Assembly (NCBI RefSeq): GCF_002929705.1
Contig: NZ_PJIN01000008.1
Span: 62,001-126,000, forward strand
Source: Arthrobacter sp. N199823
GTDB taxonomy: Bacteria; Actinomycetota; Actinomycetes; Actinomycetales; Micrococcaceae
Direction: 5' to 3'
Length of the DNA stretch: 64,000 nt
Each line of letters starts with the position of its first letter. Positions within the stretch are counted from its first letter, which is position 1. The notes under the pieces were generated by a model, which did no database searches, was not told the DNA's origin, and saw only the letters and a list, made by a program, of their open reading frames with translations. Positions 42,255-51,374 of the stretch are shown here, piece after piece. A program made the translations under genes and the position numbers.

Positions 42255-42968
42255 ATGCCCTCACTTAAGGGAGCAGTTGTACTTGTCACCGGAGCAAACG
42301 GCGGCATCGGCACTCATTTTGTCCATCAAGCCCTGGCCCGTGGCGCGGCCAAGGTCTATGCCTCCGCCCGCACCCCGCGTGCGTGGGATGACGAGCGGAT
42401 TGTGCCGCTGACCTTGGATGTCACCAACTCCGCCTCGATCCAAGCAGCCGTTGCGGCGGCACCGGATGTGACGGTGCTGATCAACAACGCCGGAGCCTCC
42501 ACATCCACCCCCGGCATTTTGAGCCACACGGATGCGGAAATCCGGGCCAATGTGGAAACGAACTTCCTGGGTCCGCTCTTTTTGGCCCGCGCCTTCGCAC
42601 CGATCCTGTCGGCCAAGACCGGAGCGGTCATCATTGACATCCACTCCGCGCTGAGCTGGTACGCCGTCGCCGGAATCTACAGCGCAACCAAGGCAGCGCT
42701 GTGGTCGGCAACGAACTCCCTGCGCCTGGAGCTGGCGCCGGCCGGCGTTCACGTGGTGGGAGTCCACGTCGCCTATGTTGACACGGCCATGGCCGCCCAC
42801 TCCAACGATCCGAAGAAGGACCCCGCGGATCTGGTTCACGTAGTGTTCGACGCTGTCGAGGCGGGGGAGTATGAGGTGTTGGCTGACGACACTTCCATCA
42901 ACCTTAAAGCCGGACTTAGCGCTCCTCTGGAAAACTTCTACCCACAGCTGGCAGACGCAAAGCTGTAA
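42255..42968 (+). CDS. Short-chain dehydrogenase/reductase
   Basis: A 237-residue classical SDR: VLVTGANGGIGTHF at residues 9-22, VTVLINNAGAS near 77, Ser in IDIHSALSWYA and the catalytic Tyr/Lys in GIYSATKAALWS near 140. Reduces a carbonyl with NAD(P)H; substrate unknown. AGTAGGAAAA precedes ATG 42255. With the ene-reductase upstream it could act in sequence on unsaturated aldehydes or ketones (inference). Confidence 0.92.
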   Translation: MPSLKGAVVLVTGANGGIGTHFVHQALARGAAKVYASARTPRAWDDERIVPLTLDVTNSASIQAAVAAAPDVTVLINNAGASTSTPGILSHTDAEIRANVETNFLGPLFLARAFAPILSAKTGAVIIDIHSALSWYAVAGIYSATKAALWSATNSLRLELAPAGVHVVGVHVAYVDTAMAAHSNDPKKDPADLVHVVFDAVEAGEYEVLADDTSINLKAGLSAPLENFYPQLADAKL

Positions 42969-42980
42969 ATCACGGGATGG

Positions 42981-43023
42981 ACCAGTACCGGGGCCGCGCA
43001 GCATGTGCGGCCCCGGTACTGGT
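42981..43023 (+). terminator. 17-bp stem hairpin after ene-reductase/SDR unit
   Basis: ACCAGTACCGGGGCCGC (42981-42997) pairs exactly with 43007-43023 around a 9-base loop, 13 bases after the SDR stop. Next bases are TAACCC, not a T-run. It lies between convergent transcription units. Confidence 0.65.
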
Positions 43024-43113
43024 TAACCCTGCGCTGGTGGGCATCCTTGGCCGTCATGATTTGCGTCGGGGCGGGATGCGCAGAAATTTCCTCAGGATGC
43101 TGTGCTCGGCTTC

Positions 43114-43947
43114 CTATTTCCGGCCGGTGAAGTGCTCCATGGATTTGTAGACGCCAAACACCCGCCCAGCCACCACATCCCAAGCTGCTGTGGGCAGGAC
43201 GCCACGCAGGGCAGAGCCCAGTTTCACCGTCCACGGCATCATCAGGATGGGTGTGCCTTCCTTCATGGCCCGCCACACGCGTTCGGTCACGGCTTCCGGT
43301 TCCATGAGTGGGGTCAGCAGCGGCCCGCGGGCCCCTTCAAACATGCCTGTCTTGATGTACGAGGGGCAGAACGTTGTCACCTTGACGTGGTCGTGGCCCG
43401 CCTGCACCAGTTCCAGCCGCAAGGAGTCGCTCCAGCCAATCACGGCCCACTTGGATGAGGAGTAAACGCTCATGCGCGGGTTGGCCAGCAGTCCGGCCGC
43501 CGAGGCCACATTCACGATTCGCGATGTCCTGCCGCCCTCGATCATGGCGGGTAGGAATTCCCGGGTGATGTGCATCAGCGCCAGCGTATTGATGGCCATC
43601 GTCGCAGCAATGTCGCTGCGCTGGTCGTGCTCCCAAAAATACTTACCGCGCACTATGCCGGCGTTGTTGATGAGAATGTCGGGGGTTCCGACGTCGTTGC
43701 GCACCTTCTCCGCGGCCGCCTCGATGTCCTCCAGCTTGCTGACATCCACCACATAACTGTGGATCGTTGAGCCGCGGCCGCTCAGATCAGCCGCCGCCGC
43801 CGCCAGCTGCTCTTCGTTGATGTCCCAGAGAACCACGTGGGCGGCGTGGTCGGCAACCGCTAGCTGCGCGTACATCCTGCCCATTCCCATGGCGGCTCCG
43901 GTGATGAGGACGGTGGCATTGCTCAGGGATTCGATGGTGCCATTCAT
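43114..43947 (-). CDS. Short-chain dehydrogenase/reductase
   Basis: A 277-residue classical SDR: VLITGAAMGMGRMYA at residue 13, PDILINNAGIVRG near 90, SRIVNVASAAGLL near 140 and YSSSKWAVIG with catalytic Tyr/Lys near 160. Its ATG at 43947 overlaps the stop of the upstream flavoprotein gene, so the two act together. The context suggests lipid or glycerolipid metabolism, where the SDR could reduce a ketone made or used by the flavoprotein; the substrate is not shown. Confidence 0.92.
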   Translation of the reverse strand: MNGTIESLSNATVLITGAAMGMGRMYAQLAVADHAAHVVLWDINEEQLAAAAADLSGRGSTIHSYVVDVSKLEDIEAAAEKVRNDVGTPDILINNAGIVRGKYFWEHDQRSDIAATMAINTLALMHITREFLPAMIEGGRTSRIVNVASAAGLLANPRMSVYSSSKWAVIGWSDSLRLELVQAGHDHVKVTTFCPSYIKTGMFEGARGPLLTPLMEPEAVTERVWRAMKEGTPILMMPWTVKLGSALRGVLPTAAWDVVAGRVFGVYKSMEHFTGRK

Positions 43948-45653
43948 GATTGCTCCTTGGCGTTAGGTGTGATGGGTGGGTAGCGCTGCGGACGTGTGAA
44001 GGGGATGAGCTTGCCCGGGTTCATGATGCCCTCGGGATCGAGGGTGTCCTTAATGCCGGCGAGCACCTCGATGCCCAGGCTGCCGATTTCTGCGCCAAGA
44101 TAGGGGACGTGATCCATTCCCACGGCGTGATGGTGAGTGATCGTGGCGCCGGCCGCGACGATCGCCTCAGAAGCGGCCGTTTTGACCCGGGCATTCTGCG
44201 CCAAGCCGTCCTCCTCCAGTCCGGAGAGAAAAGTGAAATACAGCGAGGCGCCGTCGGAATACACATGGGAGATGTGTGTCTGGACGTAGGCCCCTGCGCC
44301 CCGGTCCCCTAGCGCGTCGAGGATGGCTTGCCGGACACTGCGGTAGGTCTGCGCCATCTGGCCCCACGTCGCGGCGGTTTCCAGGGTTTCCACATAGACG
44401 CCACGGGTCAGCAACTCATCTCGCAGATAGGGGCCACTGAACCGTCCGTGCTCCCAGGATTTACCTGGCAGCGGCCCGAGCGGGATGCCTCCGGCTCGGC
44501 GCAGGATTCTTGCGCTGCGGCGCCTCCGTGCCCGGATCTGGTGGCCGCCGCCCTCCCACACAAAGAGTGCCAAGGCGGGGGTCTTGTGGCCGCGGGCTGA
44601 GAGATAGTGTGACAGTGCTGCAGTCTTCCATCCGCCGAGGTTGAGGCTCGACGCCGTCTCAGCAGTGTCGCTCAATCGGCAGACGTGCGGCATATCGCCG
44701 CGGGCGCCGTCGTGCATGAGCTGGCGGAGGGCGTCGGCCCCGGCCGCAAAGGTGGGGAAGGCCCAAGAACCGTAGACCTTGTCAGCGGGTGCCGGGGACA
44801 CCTTCAGCGTTGCACTCGTGATGACACCCAGGGTGCCTTCGCTGCCGACGACGACGTCGAGCAGCTTCGGACCTGCAGCCGTGCCAGGCGCGGGGGAGCC
44901 CGCGGTGAAGGGTCCCTGGGGCGTCTCGAGGTGGGCGCTTTTGACCATCTGGTCCGAGCGGCCGTAGCCGGTGGAGGACTGGCCGGAGGAGCGGGTCGCG
45001 ACGTAGCCGCCCAGCGTTGCCTCCTGGTGGCTCTGTGGAAAATGGCCCAGCGTGAAACCGTGCGGGGCCAGCGCCGCTTCGATAGCGGGCCCCCTAATAC
45101 CGGCCTCAAAAGTTGCTGTGCGGGACAGCGGATCTAGGTGCAGCAGCCGGTCCATGCGCCGCATGTCAAGGGTGATGACGCCGTCGAACCGTCCACGCAG
45201 GGGTTCCACTCCGCCCACCACTGACGTGCCCCCGCCAAACGTCACAACCGCAATTTTTCGTTGCACGCACAGAGCCAGAATGTTCCTGATCTCTTCGCTG
45301 CTACCGGGGAAGACCACGGCGTCGGGGGCATCGAGCGCGTCGCCGCTGCGGCGCCGCAGGAGGTCCGGCGTGCTCTTGCCGCCGGCGTGCAGGATCCGTT
45401 CAGTGGCGTCCGTTGTGACGTGCTGCGCCCCCGTGATGGCCCGGAGTTCAACCAGTACCTCGTCGCCCATGCTGATGGCTCCCACTCGGACGTCAGCCAG
45501 GCTAACGGATGGGTGGTTGGCGGCAACCGTGGTGAGCTGGAGTGTTCGGCGTAAATACTCCAATGCGCCGGGGGACAGGGGTTTGGCACGTGACGGCTCG
45601 CCCCAGCCGTACCAAACCGAGCGACCAATTTCCTCTGTGATCTGCGACACCAT
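43944..45653 (-). CDS. FAD-binding oxidoreductase, alkyl-DHAP-synthase-like
   Basis: A 569-residue vanillyl-alcohol-oxidase-fold flavoprotein. The FAD-binding domain (about 90-280) has VVTFGGGTSVVGGVEP, FEAGIRGPAIEAALAPHG, GHFPQSHQEATLGGYVATRS and GYGRSDQMV. The C-terminus ends DPEGIMNPGKLIPF, as in AgpS. It resembles Mycobacterium tuberculosis Rv2251. Whether it makes ether lipids is not known. ATG 45653 lies 17 bases from the divergent tetR start. Confidence 0.9.
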   Translation of the reverse strand: MVSQITEEIGRSVWYGWGEPSRAKPLSPGALEYLRRTLQLTTVAANHPSVSLADVRVGAISMGDEVLVELRAITGAQHVTTDATERILHAGGKSTPDLLRRRSGDALDAPDAVVFPGSSEEIRNILALCVQRKIAVVTFGGGTSVVGGVEPLRGRFDGVITLDMRRMDRLLHLDPLSRTATFEAGIRGPAIEAALAPHGFTLGHFPQSHQEATLGGYVATRSSGQSSTGYGRSDQMVKSAHLETPQGPFTAGSPAPGTAAGPKLLDVVVGSEGTLGVITSATLKVSPAPADKVYGSWAFPTFAAGADALRQLMHDGARGDMPHVCRLSDTAETASSLNLGGWKTAALSHYLSARGHKTPALALFVWEGGGHQIRARRRRSARILRRAGGIPLGPLPGKSWEHGRFSGPYLRDELLTRGVYVETLETAATWGQMAQTYRSVRQAILDALGDRGAGAYVQTHISHVYSDGASLYFTFLSGLEEDGLAQNARVKTAASEAIVAAGATITHHHAVGMDHVPYLGAEIGSLGIEVLAGIKDTLDPEGIMNPGKLIPFTRPQRYPPITPNAKEQS

Positions 45654-45670
45654 GAGTTACAGTGTTACAC

Positions 45671-46336
45671 ATGAAGTCTCAACGTACCAGCGCGTCGGCA
45701 GATGCGAAGCTCTTGGCTGCCATCCGGGAATCCGTGGTGCTGCACGGCGTGCGGCGAACCACAGCCAATGACATTGCCGAACGGGCCGGCATCTCCCGCA
45801 TGACGTTTTATCGCCGTATGGGATCGGTGGAAAACGCTGTTTTGGCGGCTCTGACCCAGGAGTTCCGCAGCTACACCGGGGCTGTGTGGTCGGGTACGCC
45901 AGCCGGTTCCGGACGCGAGCAGCTGGTGCACTTCGCTGTGGAAAATGTGCGGCTTTTTGCCACGTCAGAGCTACTGGCCTCCATTTCCGAGCGCGACCCG
46001 GAATTCCTGATCCCCTATGTCACTGACAGATTCGGGGCAAGCCAGCAACTCATCCTCGAGCAGTTGCAGGGACTGCTCGACGCTGGCGCCGCCGACGGCA
46101 GCATTGCCCCGGCTGCTGGCACAGCTGTCACGCTGCTGCTCGCTGTCCAGGGTCTCGCTCTGTCCTCTCGGGTGCTGCTGAAGATGGGCATCTTCGACGA
46201 CTCCCTGACGGAACTGGCGAAAATGCTGGAGCGCTATCTCACCCCGCCGCTCCCCGGGGGTGTTGAACTTGAGGGTGCCACGAACGTCACGTCTGTGGAA
46301 GAAAATCCTCTGACCAATGAGCTTGAGGGTCACTGA
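45671..46336 (+). CDS. TetR-family regulator of the flavoprotein/GlpD locus
   Basis: A 221-residue TetR-type protein: RTTANDIAERAGISRMTFYRRMGSVE (residues about 29-55) is the helix-turn-helix. The ligand domain is variable. ATG 45671 is preferred; GTG 45662 adds three residues. It is divergent from the flavoprotein gene across 17 bases and runs into glpD two bases after its stop. Gene order and partners match Rv2250c beside Rv2249c (glpD1) and Rv2251. Confidence 0.9.
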   Translation: MKSQRTSASADAKLLAAIRESVVLHGVRRTTANDIAERAGISRMTFYRRMGSVENAVLAALTQEFRSYTGAVWSGTPAGSGREQLVHFAVENVRLFATSELLASISERDPEFLIPYVTDRFGASQQLILEQLQGLLDAGAADGSIAPAAGTAVTLLLAVQGLALSSRVLLKMGIFDDSLTELAKMLERYLTPPLPGGVELEGATNVTSVEENPLTNELEGH

Positions 46337-46338
46337 CC

Positions 46339-47931
46339 ATGGACGCTGTGGCCCCGCTGAATCCGAGCTGGATCAATGACCAGACACGACGGCGATCGCT
46401 GGCACACCTGGCCGGGCACACCGTTGATGTTGCGGTTGTTGGTGGGGGCATCACTGGGGCAGGGGTGGCACTGGATGCGGTGAGCAGAGGCCTGAGCGTG
46501 GCACTGCTGGAGAGCCATGATCTGGCCTCCGGAACCAGCGGCTACAGCTCCAAGCTCATCCACGGCGGCTTGCGATATCTGGCCAGGATGGATCTCCCTG
46601 TTGCCTGGGAATCGGCAGTGGAACGGCGCTGGCTGATGAGCCGGATTGCCCCGCATCTGGTCCACCCGCTCGCATTTGTCATTCCTGACGCCCGCAGTGC
46701 ACCCGCATGGGAAGGTCTGGCGGCCGGCGCCGGAACGCTCATTTATGATGTGTTGCGCAGGCTTTCCGGACTGGGCAGCACGGTGCTGCCGCGGCCCCAA
46801 CTGCTGTCCCGCCAGGCCGTGGGTGCCCTGGTTCCGGCGCTGGATGGAAAGGCGCTGCGCCGCGGCTATCTTTACTGGGATGGGCAGCTGAGCGACGATG
46901 CCCGGTTGGTGCTCGGCGTCGCCCGGACAGCGGCTGGCCTGGGTGCACATATTCTGCGGGATGTGAAGGCCACGGCCGTGACAGCGGAGAGCGTGGACGC
47001 CATAGACACTCGAACGGGTGCGCCGGTGTTCATCGGGGCGGCCACCGTGGTGAATGCCACGGGGGTGTGGAGTGCCGATTTCGAGCCACTGCTGAGAGTA
47101 AAACCCAGTCGCGGCACGCACCTGGTGGTTCGGGCAGAGCGCCTGGGCAATCCCCACGCCGCACACACCGTCGCAGTGCCGGGACACTTCGGCCGGTACG
47201 TGTTCGTCCTGCCCCAGCCTGGCGGCGTCGTCTACATTGGGCTGACCGATGAGGAGGACCACACCTCCAACGGGCACCATCCCCAGGTGCCGGAGTACGA
47301 CGTCGGCTTCCTCCTTGGCATTGTCAACACCACCTTGGCCGTGCCGCTGACCCGCGAAGACATTGTGGGCACCTTCGCGGGACTGCGGCCGCTGGTGGAG
47401 GCTGCAAAACACCATGGCGTCACAGGCGCCGGGGGGACCGCCGACATCTCCCGGCGTCACCTGATCCGGGACGTCCCGGGCACGCCCATTACGGTGGTCG
47501 GCGGGAAAATGACCACGTACCGCCGCATGGCACAGGACGCGGTGGACGCCGTCACCTCCCGGCTCGGTTTGGACGTTCCTTGCCGCACCAAGTCCCTGCC
47601 GCTCGTGGGTGCCGGGTCTGCAAAGGAACTGCGCGCCGTCGCCGCACCGGCTAGGTTGGTGGCGAAATACGGTACCGAAGCCACCACCGTGCAGGCTCTC
47701 GGCCGGCAGTTCCCGCACCTTGCGGAGACCTTGTTTGACGGGACGGCTATCACCGGCGCGGAATTACTGTTCGCCGTGCAGGCGGAAGGGGCCGCCAGTG
47801 TGGAAGACCTGCTGGAACGGCGCACCCGGTTGGGCTTCGTGCCCGCGGACGCACATAAGGCCCAAAGTCCGGCCGCCGAAATTCTGGCGTTCGCAGCAAA
47901 ACTGGCCGCCGGCGAAGGAGCAAGCCCCTGA
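46339..47931 (+). CDS. glpD: FAD-dependent glycerol-3-phosphate dehydrogenase
   Basis: Oxidises sn-glycerol-3-phosphate to DHAP, feeding electrons to the respiratory chain at the membrane. In 530 residues it has the FAD motif VAVVGGGITGAGVALDAVSRG (about 31-51), SGTSGYSSKLIHGGLRYL near 65, VNATGVWSADF near 240, GLTDEEDHTS near 300 and GGKMTTYRRMA near 390. All are standard GlpD features. The start ATG 46339 follows tetR directly. Confidence 0.94.
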   Translation: MDAVAPLNPSWINDQTRRRSLAHLAGHTVDVAVVGGGITGAGVALDAVSRGLSVALLESHDLASGTSGYSSKLIHGGLRYLARMDLPVAWESAVERRWLMSRIAPHLVHPLAFVIPDARSAPAWEGLAAGAGTLIYDVLRRLSGLGSTVLPRPQLLSRQAVGALVPALDGKALRRGYLYWDGQLSDDARLVLGVARTAAGLGAHILRDVKATAVTAESVDAIDTRTGAPVFIGAATVVNATGVWSADFEPLLRVKPSRGTHLVVRAERLGNPHAAHTVAVPGHFGRYVFVLPQPGGVVYIGLTDEEDHTSNGHHPQVPEYDVGFLLGIVNTTLAVPLTREDIVGTFAGLRPLVEAAKHHGVTGAGGTADISRRHLIRDVPGTPITVVGGKMTTYRRMAQDAVDAVTSRLGLDVPCRTKSLPLVGAGSAKELRAVAAPARLVAKYGTEATTVQALGRQFPHLAETLFDGTAITGAELLFAVQAEGAASVEDLLERRTRLGFVPADAHKAQSPAAEILAFAAKLAAGEGASP

Positions 47932-48016
47932 GTTCTGGGAGCAGCATTCCTTTCTGACAGGACTGTAGAGTCACAATTCTGGAGCATGCAGCGCCGAAAA
48001 AGAGGGGATTTCCACA

Positions 48017-48409
48017 ATGGAACTGAACTATGTCATGACCGAGGGCGCTCCGGTACCTGTGGGCCCATACTCCCAAGCATGCGGGATTCCGGGTGGGCTG
48101 CTATTCCTGTCGGGGCAGACGCCCATCGACCCGGAGACCGGGCAGTTGGTCAGCGGTGGGATCGAGGTGCAGACGGCTCGTGTGTTCGACAACCTCGGCA
48201 TCGTTCTCGAGGCGGCCGGTTGCCGCTGGAGTGATGTGGTTAAAGTCAACGTCTACCTCGTCGACATGGATGACTTTGCCGCGATGAACTCCGTGTACGC
48301 CAGGTATTTTGACAGCCAATATCCTGCGCGGACTACGGTCGCCGTCGCCGGCCTTCCGCTCAAGGCAAGTGTGGAGATTGAACTACAGGCGATGCGCGGG
48401 ATGGACTGA
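48017..48409 (+). CDS. RidA-family enamine/imine deaminase
   Basis: A 130-residue RidA (YjgF) protein that hydrolyses reactive enamines and imines, protecting PLP enzymes. It has the family motifs GPYSQA at residue 16, LLFLSGQTPIDPETG near 28, and YPARTTVAVAGLP with the catalytic Arg near 106, plus the C-terminal VEIELQAM. ATG 48017. It stands alone between glpD and a convergent dehydrogenase gene. Confidence 0.93.
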   Translation: MELNYVMTEGAPVPVGPYSQACGIPGGLLFLSGQTPIDPETGQLVSGGIEVQTARVFDNLGIVLEAAGCRWSDVVKVNVYLVDMDDFAAMNSVYARYFDSQYPARTTVAVAGLPLKASVEIELQAMRGMD

Positions 48410-48420
48410 GCCTGTCAGGA

Positions 48421-49548
48421 TCATTCGGGGATGAACGCTAGGATCCGGTCATCCTCGGCGCCCGGCGTGCCACGGCCGTCGGTGTTATTGGTGAGGACCC
48501 ACAACGGCCCGTTCGGAGCAACGGTGACATCTCGGAGACGGCCGAACTCCCCGACGAAGTAGTCGGTGGAGGTGGTGGGGTCTGCAACCGGAACCGCGCG
48601 CAGCACTTCTCCGCGTAGGTTGGCGATGTACAGCATGCCGTCGCGTTGGGCCATGCCGCTGGGACTGGCCACGTCAGGTTTCCATTGCTGGACCGGATCG
48701 GTGAACCCGTCTGTCGTTGCGACTCCCTCCACTGTTGGCCAGCCGTAGTTGGCTCCTGCGGTGATGATGTTCAGTTCGTCCCACGTGTTTTGACCGAACT
48801 CCGTGGCGAACATGGTCCCGTCCGCGGCCCAGGCCAGTCCTTGCGGGTTGCGGTGCCCATAGCTGTAGACGAGCGACCCGGAAAAAGGATTGTCCTGCGG
48901 TACGTCGCCATCCGGCGTCATGCGCAGGATCTTGCCGCCGAGTGAGCCGAGGTCCTGCGCGAGGGTCCGCTGTCCGGCGTCGCCCGTGGTGGCGTACAGC
49001 ATGCCATCGGGGCCAAAGGCGAGGCGGCCCCCGTTGTGGTTGCTGGCCGAGGGAATGTCCTCGAGGATGGTTTCGGCTTGCCCCAGGGCCAGTGCCCCAG
49101 GCTTGCCGGAGATTGCGAATCGTTGGATTCGGTTGCCTCCGGCCGCGGTTGAGTACGCGTAAAGGCGTCCTTGTCCATCGACGGCTATACCCAAGAGGCC
49201 GCCTTCGCCTGCGCCTTCGACGCCAGCCACGGTTCCTATGGCACGTGTGGAGCCGTCGCTGGCAACCTCCAGAATACGGGAACTGTCGCGTTCGCTGACC
49301 AGCGGGGTGTCATTGAGGAACGCCACCGACCATGGCGCTCCCAGTCCTGTCGAGATGGTTGCAGGTGTGCCCATGCCCGACGCCGGCGCCTGGCTTCCCG
49401 AGGACGGGTGGCCGGATGTGGGGGTTGCGGACTGCTGCGATGAGGACTGTGACGGTGAGGCTGGTGCTGTTGTGCACGATGACAGCAGGATGCTGGCAGC
49501 GAGACTCAAGCCCAAGAAGGTGGCGGCGGACGAACGAGTGCGGCTCAC
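48421..49548 (-). CDS. PQQ-type glucose/sorbosone dehydrogenase-like lipoprotein
   Basis: A 375-residue exported lipoprotein: a signal sequence ending in LSSC (Cys25), a Ser/Thr/Pro linker, then a six-bladed propeller of the soluble PQQ glucose-dehydrogenase type: VAFLNDTPLVSERDSSRI, HNGGRLAFGPDGMLYATTGD near 165, YGHRNPQGLAWAADGTMF near 230, EFGQNTWDELNII. It is probably an extracellular aldose or sorbosone dehydrogenase, but PQQ use is unproven. No PQQ synthesis genes in view. Confidence 0.9.
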   Translation of the reverse strand: MSRTRSSAATFLGLSLAASILLSSCTTAPASPSQSSSQQSATPTSGHPSSGSQAPASGMGTPATISTGLGAPWSVAFLNDTPLVSERDSSRILEVASDGSTRAIGTVAGVEGAGEGGLLGIAVDGQGRLYAYSTAAGGNRIQRFAISGKPGALALGQAETILEDIPSASNHNGGRLAFGPDGMLYATTGDAGQRTLAQDLGSLGGKILRMTPDGDVPQDNPFSGSLVYSYGHRNPQGLAWAADGTMFATEFGQNTWDELNIITAGANYGWPTVEGVATTDGFTDPVQQWKPDVASPSGMAQRDGMLYIANLRGEVLRAVPVADPTTSTDYFVGEFGRLRDVTVAPNGPLWVLTNNTDGRGTPGAEDDRILAFIPE

Positions 49549-49615
49549 AAGTAACTCCTGAGGTTGTGGCGCCCCTGATGGTTGAGCGCGGTTAAGGAAT
49601 GGCTCATCACTGTGT

Positions 49616-50173
49616 TCACCTCACGATGTCCACGGTGATAGCCCCACCTTCGAGTTGGGCCAACTGTGCGGCCGTGGCGTTGTAAGTGCCCAGATGGATG
49701 GTTTGATCGGAGTAGCCGATGCCGGCGGCGTTGTAATAGAAGCCGAGGTTTCCCCACGGGGTGAAGTAAATGAGATCTCCGTCTTCTGGGTCGGAGCCGG
49801 GGGAACCGTCAGTCACCAAGTCCCGGGGGAGTGCCCCTAGTTTCTCCTTACCTGCGAATTCCTCCACCGGGATGGTCAGCGGGAGCAACGAAAGGAAGTC
49901 CCTAGCGGTGGTATTGTCGGCGGCAATGCTGACATCAACAGCGGTTTCCCCGGAGGTGAAGCGGACAAGCACCTTCTCCGCCGGGGAAACTGTTGCTCCT
50001 GTTGCCGTTGTTGCCGGATCTGATGCGGCGTTGCTGCTGACCCCTTGGCCCTGGTTTAACGGAGTCCCGGTTCCGCTCGCTGTGCCGGTAGGCCCTGATT
50101 CAGTGGCCGATGTGCAGCCGGCCAAGGCCAACAGTGCTGCCAAAGACCCGATGGTGAGGACGCGTCGCCGCAT
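49616..50173 (-). CDS. Cyclophilin-like-fold lipoprotein
   Basis: A 185-residue lipoprotein with lipobox LAGC (Cys20) and a Ser/Thr/Gly linker to about residue 65. The C-terminal domain (FLSLLPLTIPVEEF, EKLGALPRDLVTDGS, DGDLIYFTPWGNLGFYYN) is the bacterial cyclophilin-like domain seen in small exported proteins with no known isomerase activity. Start ATG 50173. Same orientation as the upstream alcohol dehydrogenase and the downstream dehydrogenase. Confidence 0.85.
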   Translation of the reverse strand: MRRRVLTIGSLAALLALAGCTSATESGPTGTASGTGTPLNQGQGVSSNAASDPATTATGATVSPAEKVLVRFTSGETAVDVSIAADNTTARDFLSLLPLTIPVEEFAGKEKLGALPRDLVTDGSPGSDPEDGDLIYFTPWGNLGFYYNAAGIGYSDQTIHLGTYNATAAQLAQLEGGAITVDIVR

Positions 50174-50228
50174 GGGCTTACCTTTCTGAGGCTGGAACCC
50201 CAGGGGCTGGCGGGGTCGGCTTGGGTAG

Positions 50229-51269
50229 TTACAGTGTGGCTGTGTCTATGACAAAGCGGTACCGGACATCGGAGGCCAAGACGCGTTCGTATGCATCATT
50301 GATCTGCTCAGCGGAAATGACCTCGATTTCGGCACCCAGTCCGTGCTCGGCACAGAAATCCAGCATCTCCTGTGTCTCGCGGATACCGCCAATGGTGGAG
50401 CCAGCGAAGGAACGGCGTGCCGGGATCAATGAGAAAGCTTGAACGGGCAGTGCCTCCGGAGGTGCTCCCACCAAGACCAGCGTGCCGTTAACTGCGAGCA
50501 ATCGCAGATAAGCGTTGATGTCGACTTCAGCGCTGATGGTGCTGACGATCAAATCGAAGCTGCCAGCTAATTCTGTGAACGTCTCCGGGTCGCTCGTTGC
50601 ATAGTAACGATGGGCACCAAACTTAAGTCCGTCGTCGCGCTTGCTCAAGGTTTGAGACAGCACGGTGACGTCAGCACCCATGGCCGCAGCGAGTTTCACA
50701 CCCATGTGGCCCAGACCGCCCATGCCGACGATCGCGACCTTCTTGCCCGGGCCCGCGCCCCAATGGCGCAGCGGCGAGTAGGTGGTGATGCCGGCGCAGA
50801 GCAACGGGGCAGCGACGTCGAGGGCGAGGCCGTCGGGGATGGTGACGACGAAGCTTTCTGTGACCACCACGTGAGTGGCATATCCGCCTTGAGTGATGGT
50901 TCCGTCGCGATCAACGGCGCCATATGTTCCGGTATTTCCCGCGAGGCAGTACTGCTCTTCGCCGGCCTGGCAATGAGTGCATTCGCCACAGGAGTTGACC
51001 ATGCAGCCGACTCCAACGCGATCGCCCACTGCGTGACGGGTGACGGCGGAGCCAATCTCAACCACGATGCCGGCAATTTCATGGCCGGGGGTTAGAGGGA
51101 AGCTTTGCGGTCCCCAGTCGCCGCGGACCGTGTGGATGTCGGAGTGGCAGATGCCGGCGAACTTGATGTCGATCAGGACATCATGCGGGCCCACATCGCG
51201 GCGGGTGAGCGTGGTCGGTACGAGTGCCTCAGTGGCGGACGGGGCGGCGTAAGCCTTGACGGTGAGCAT
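50229..51269 (-). CDS. Zinc-dependent NAD(P) alcohol dehydrogenase (YahK/CAD type)
   Basis: A 346-residue medium-chain dehydrogenase: [16 protein letters not shown] with the first catalytic Cys/His, [10 protein letters not shown], the structural zinc loop [18 protein letters not shown], and the cofactor site [17 protein letters not shown] near 180. Gene pattern matches the YahK/cinnamyl-alcohol group, which mostly reduces aldehydes with NADPH. ATG 51269. It may help detoxify aldehydes. Confidence 0.94.
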   Translation of the reverse strand: MLTVKAYAAPSATEALVPTTLTRRDVGPHDVLIDIKFAGICHSDIHTVRGDWGPQSFPLTPGHEIAGIVVEIGSAVTRHAVGDRVGVGCMVNSCGECTHCQAGEEQYCLAGNTGTYGAVDRDGTITQGGYATHVVVTESFVVTIPDGLALDVAAPLLCAGITTYSPLRHWGAGPGKKVAIVGMGGLGHMGVKLAAAMGADVTVLSQTLSKRDDGLKFGAHRYYATSDPETFTELAGSFDLIVSTISAEVDINAYLRLLAVNGTLVLVGAPPEALPVQAFSLIPARRSFAGSTIGGIRETQEMLDFCAEHGLGAEIEVISAEQINDAYERVLASDVRYRFVIDTATL

Positions 51270-51374
51270 GTTTCTCCTGGTGTGAATAGACGGCTGTGAA
51301 TGGACTGGTGTGGAACTTTGTTGTGGGTGGATCGCTTAGGGCAGTGCGGGGATCAGCGCAGTCCCGCACCGGTG

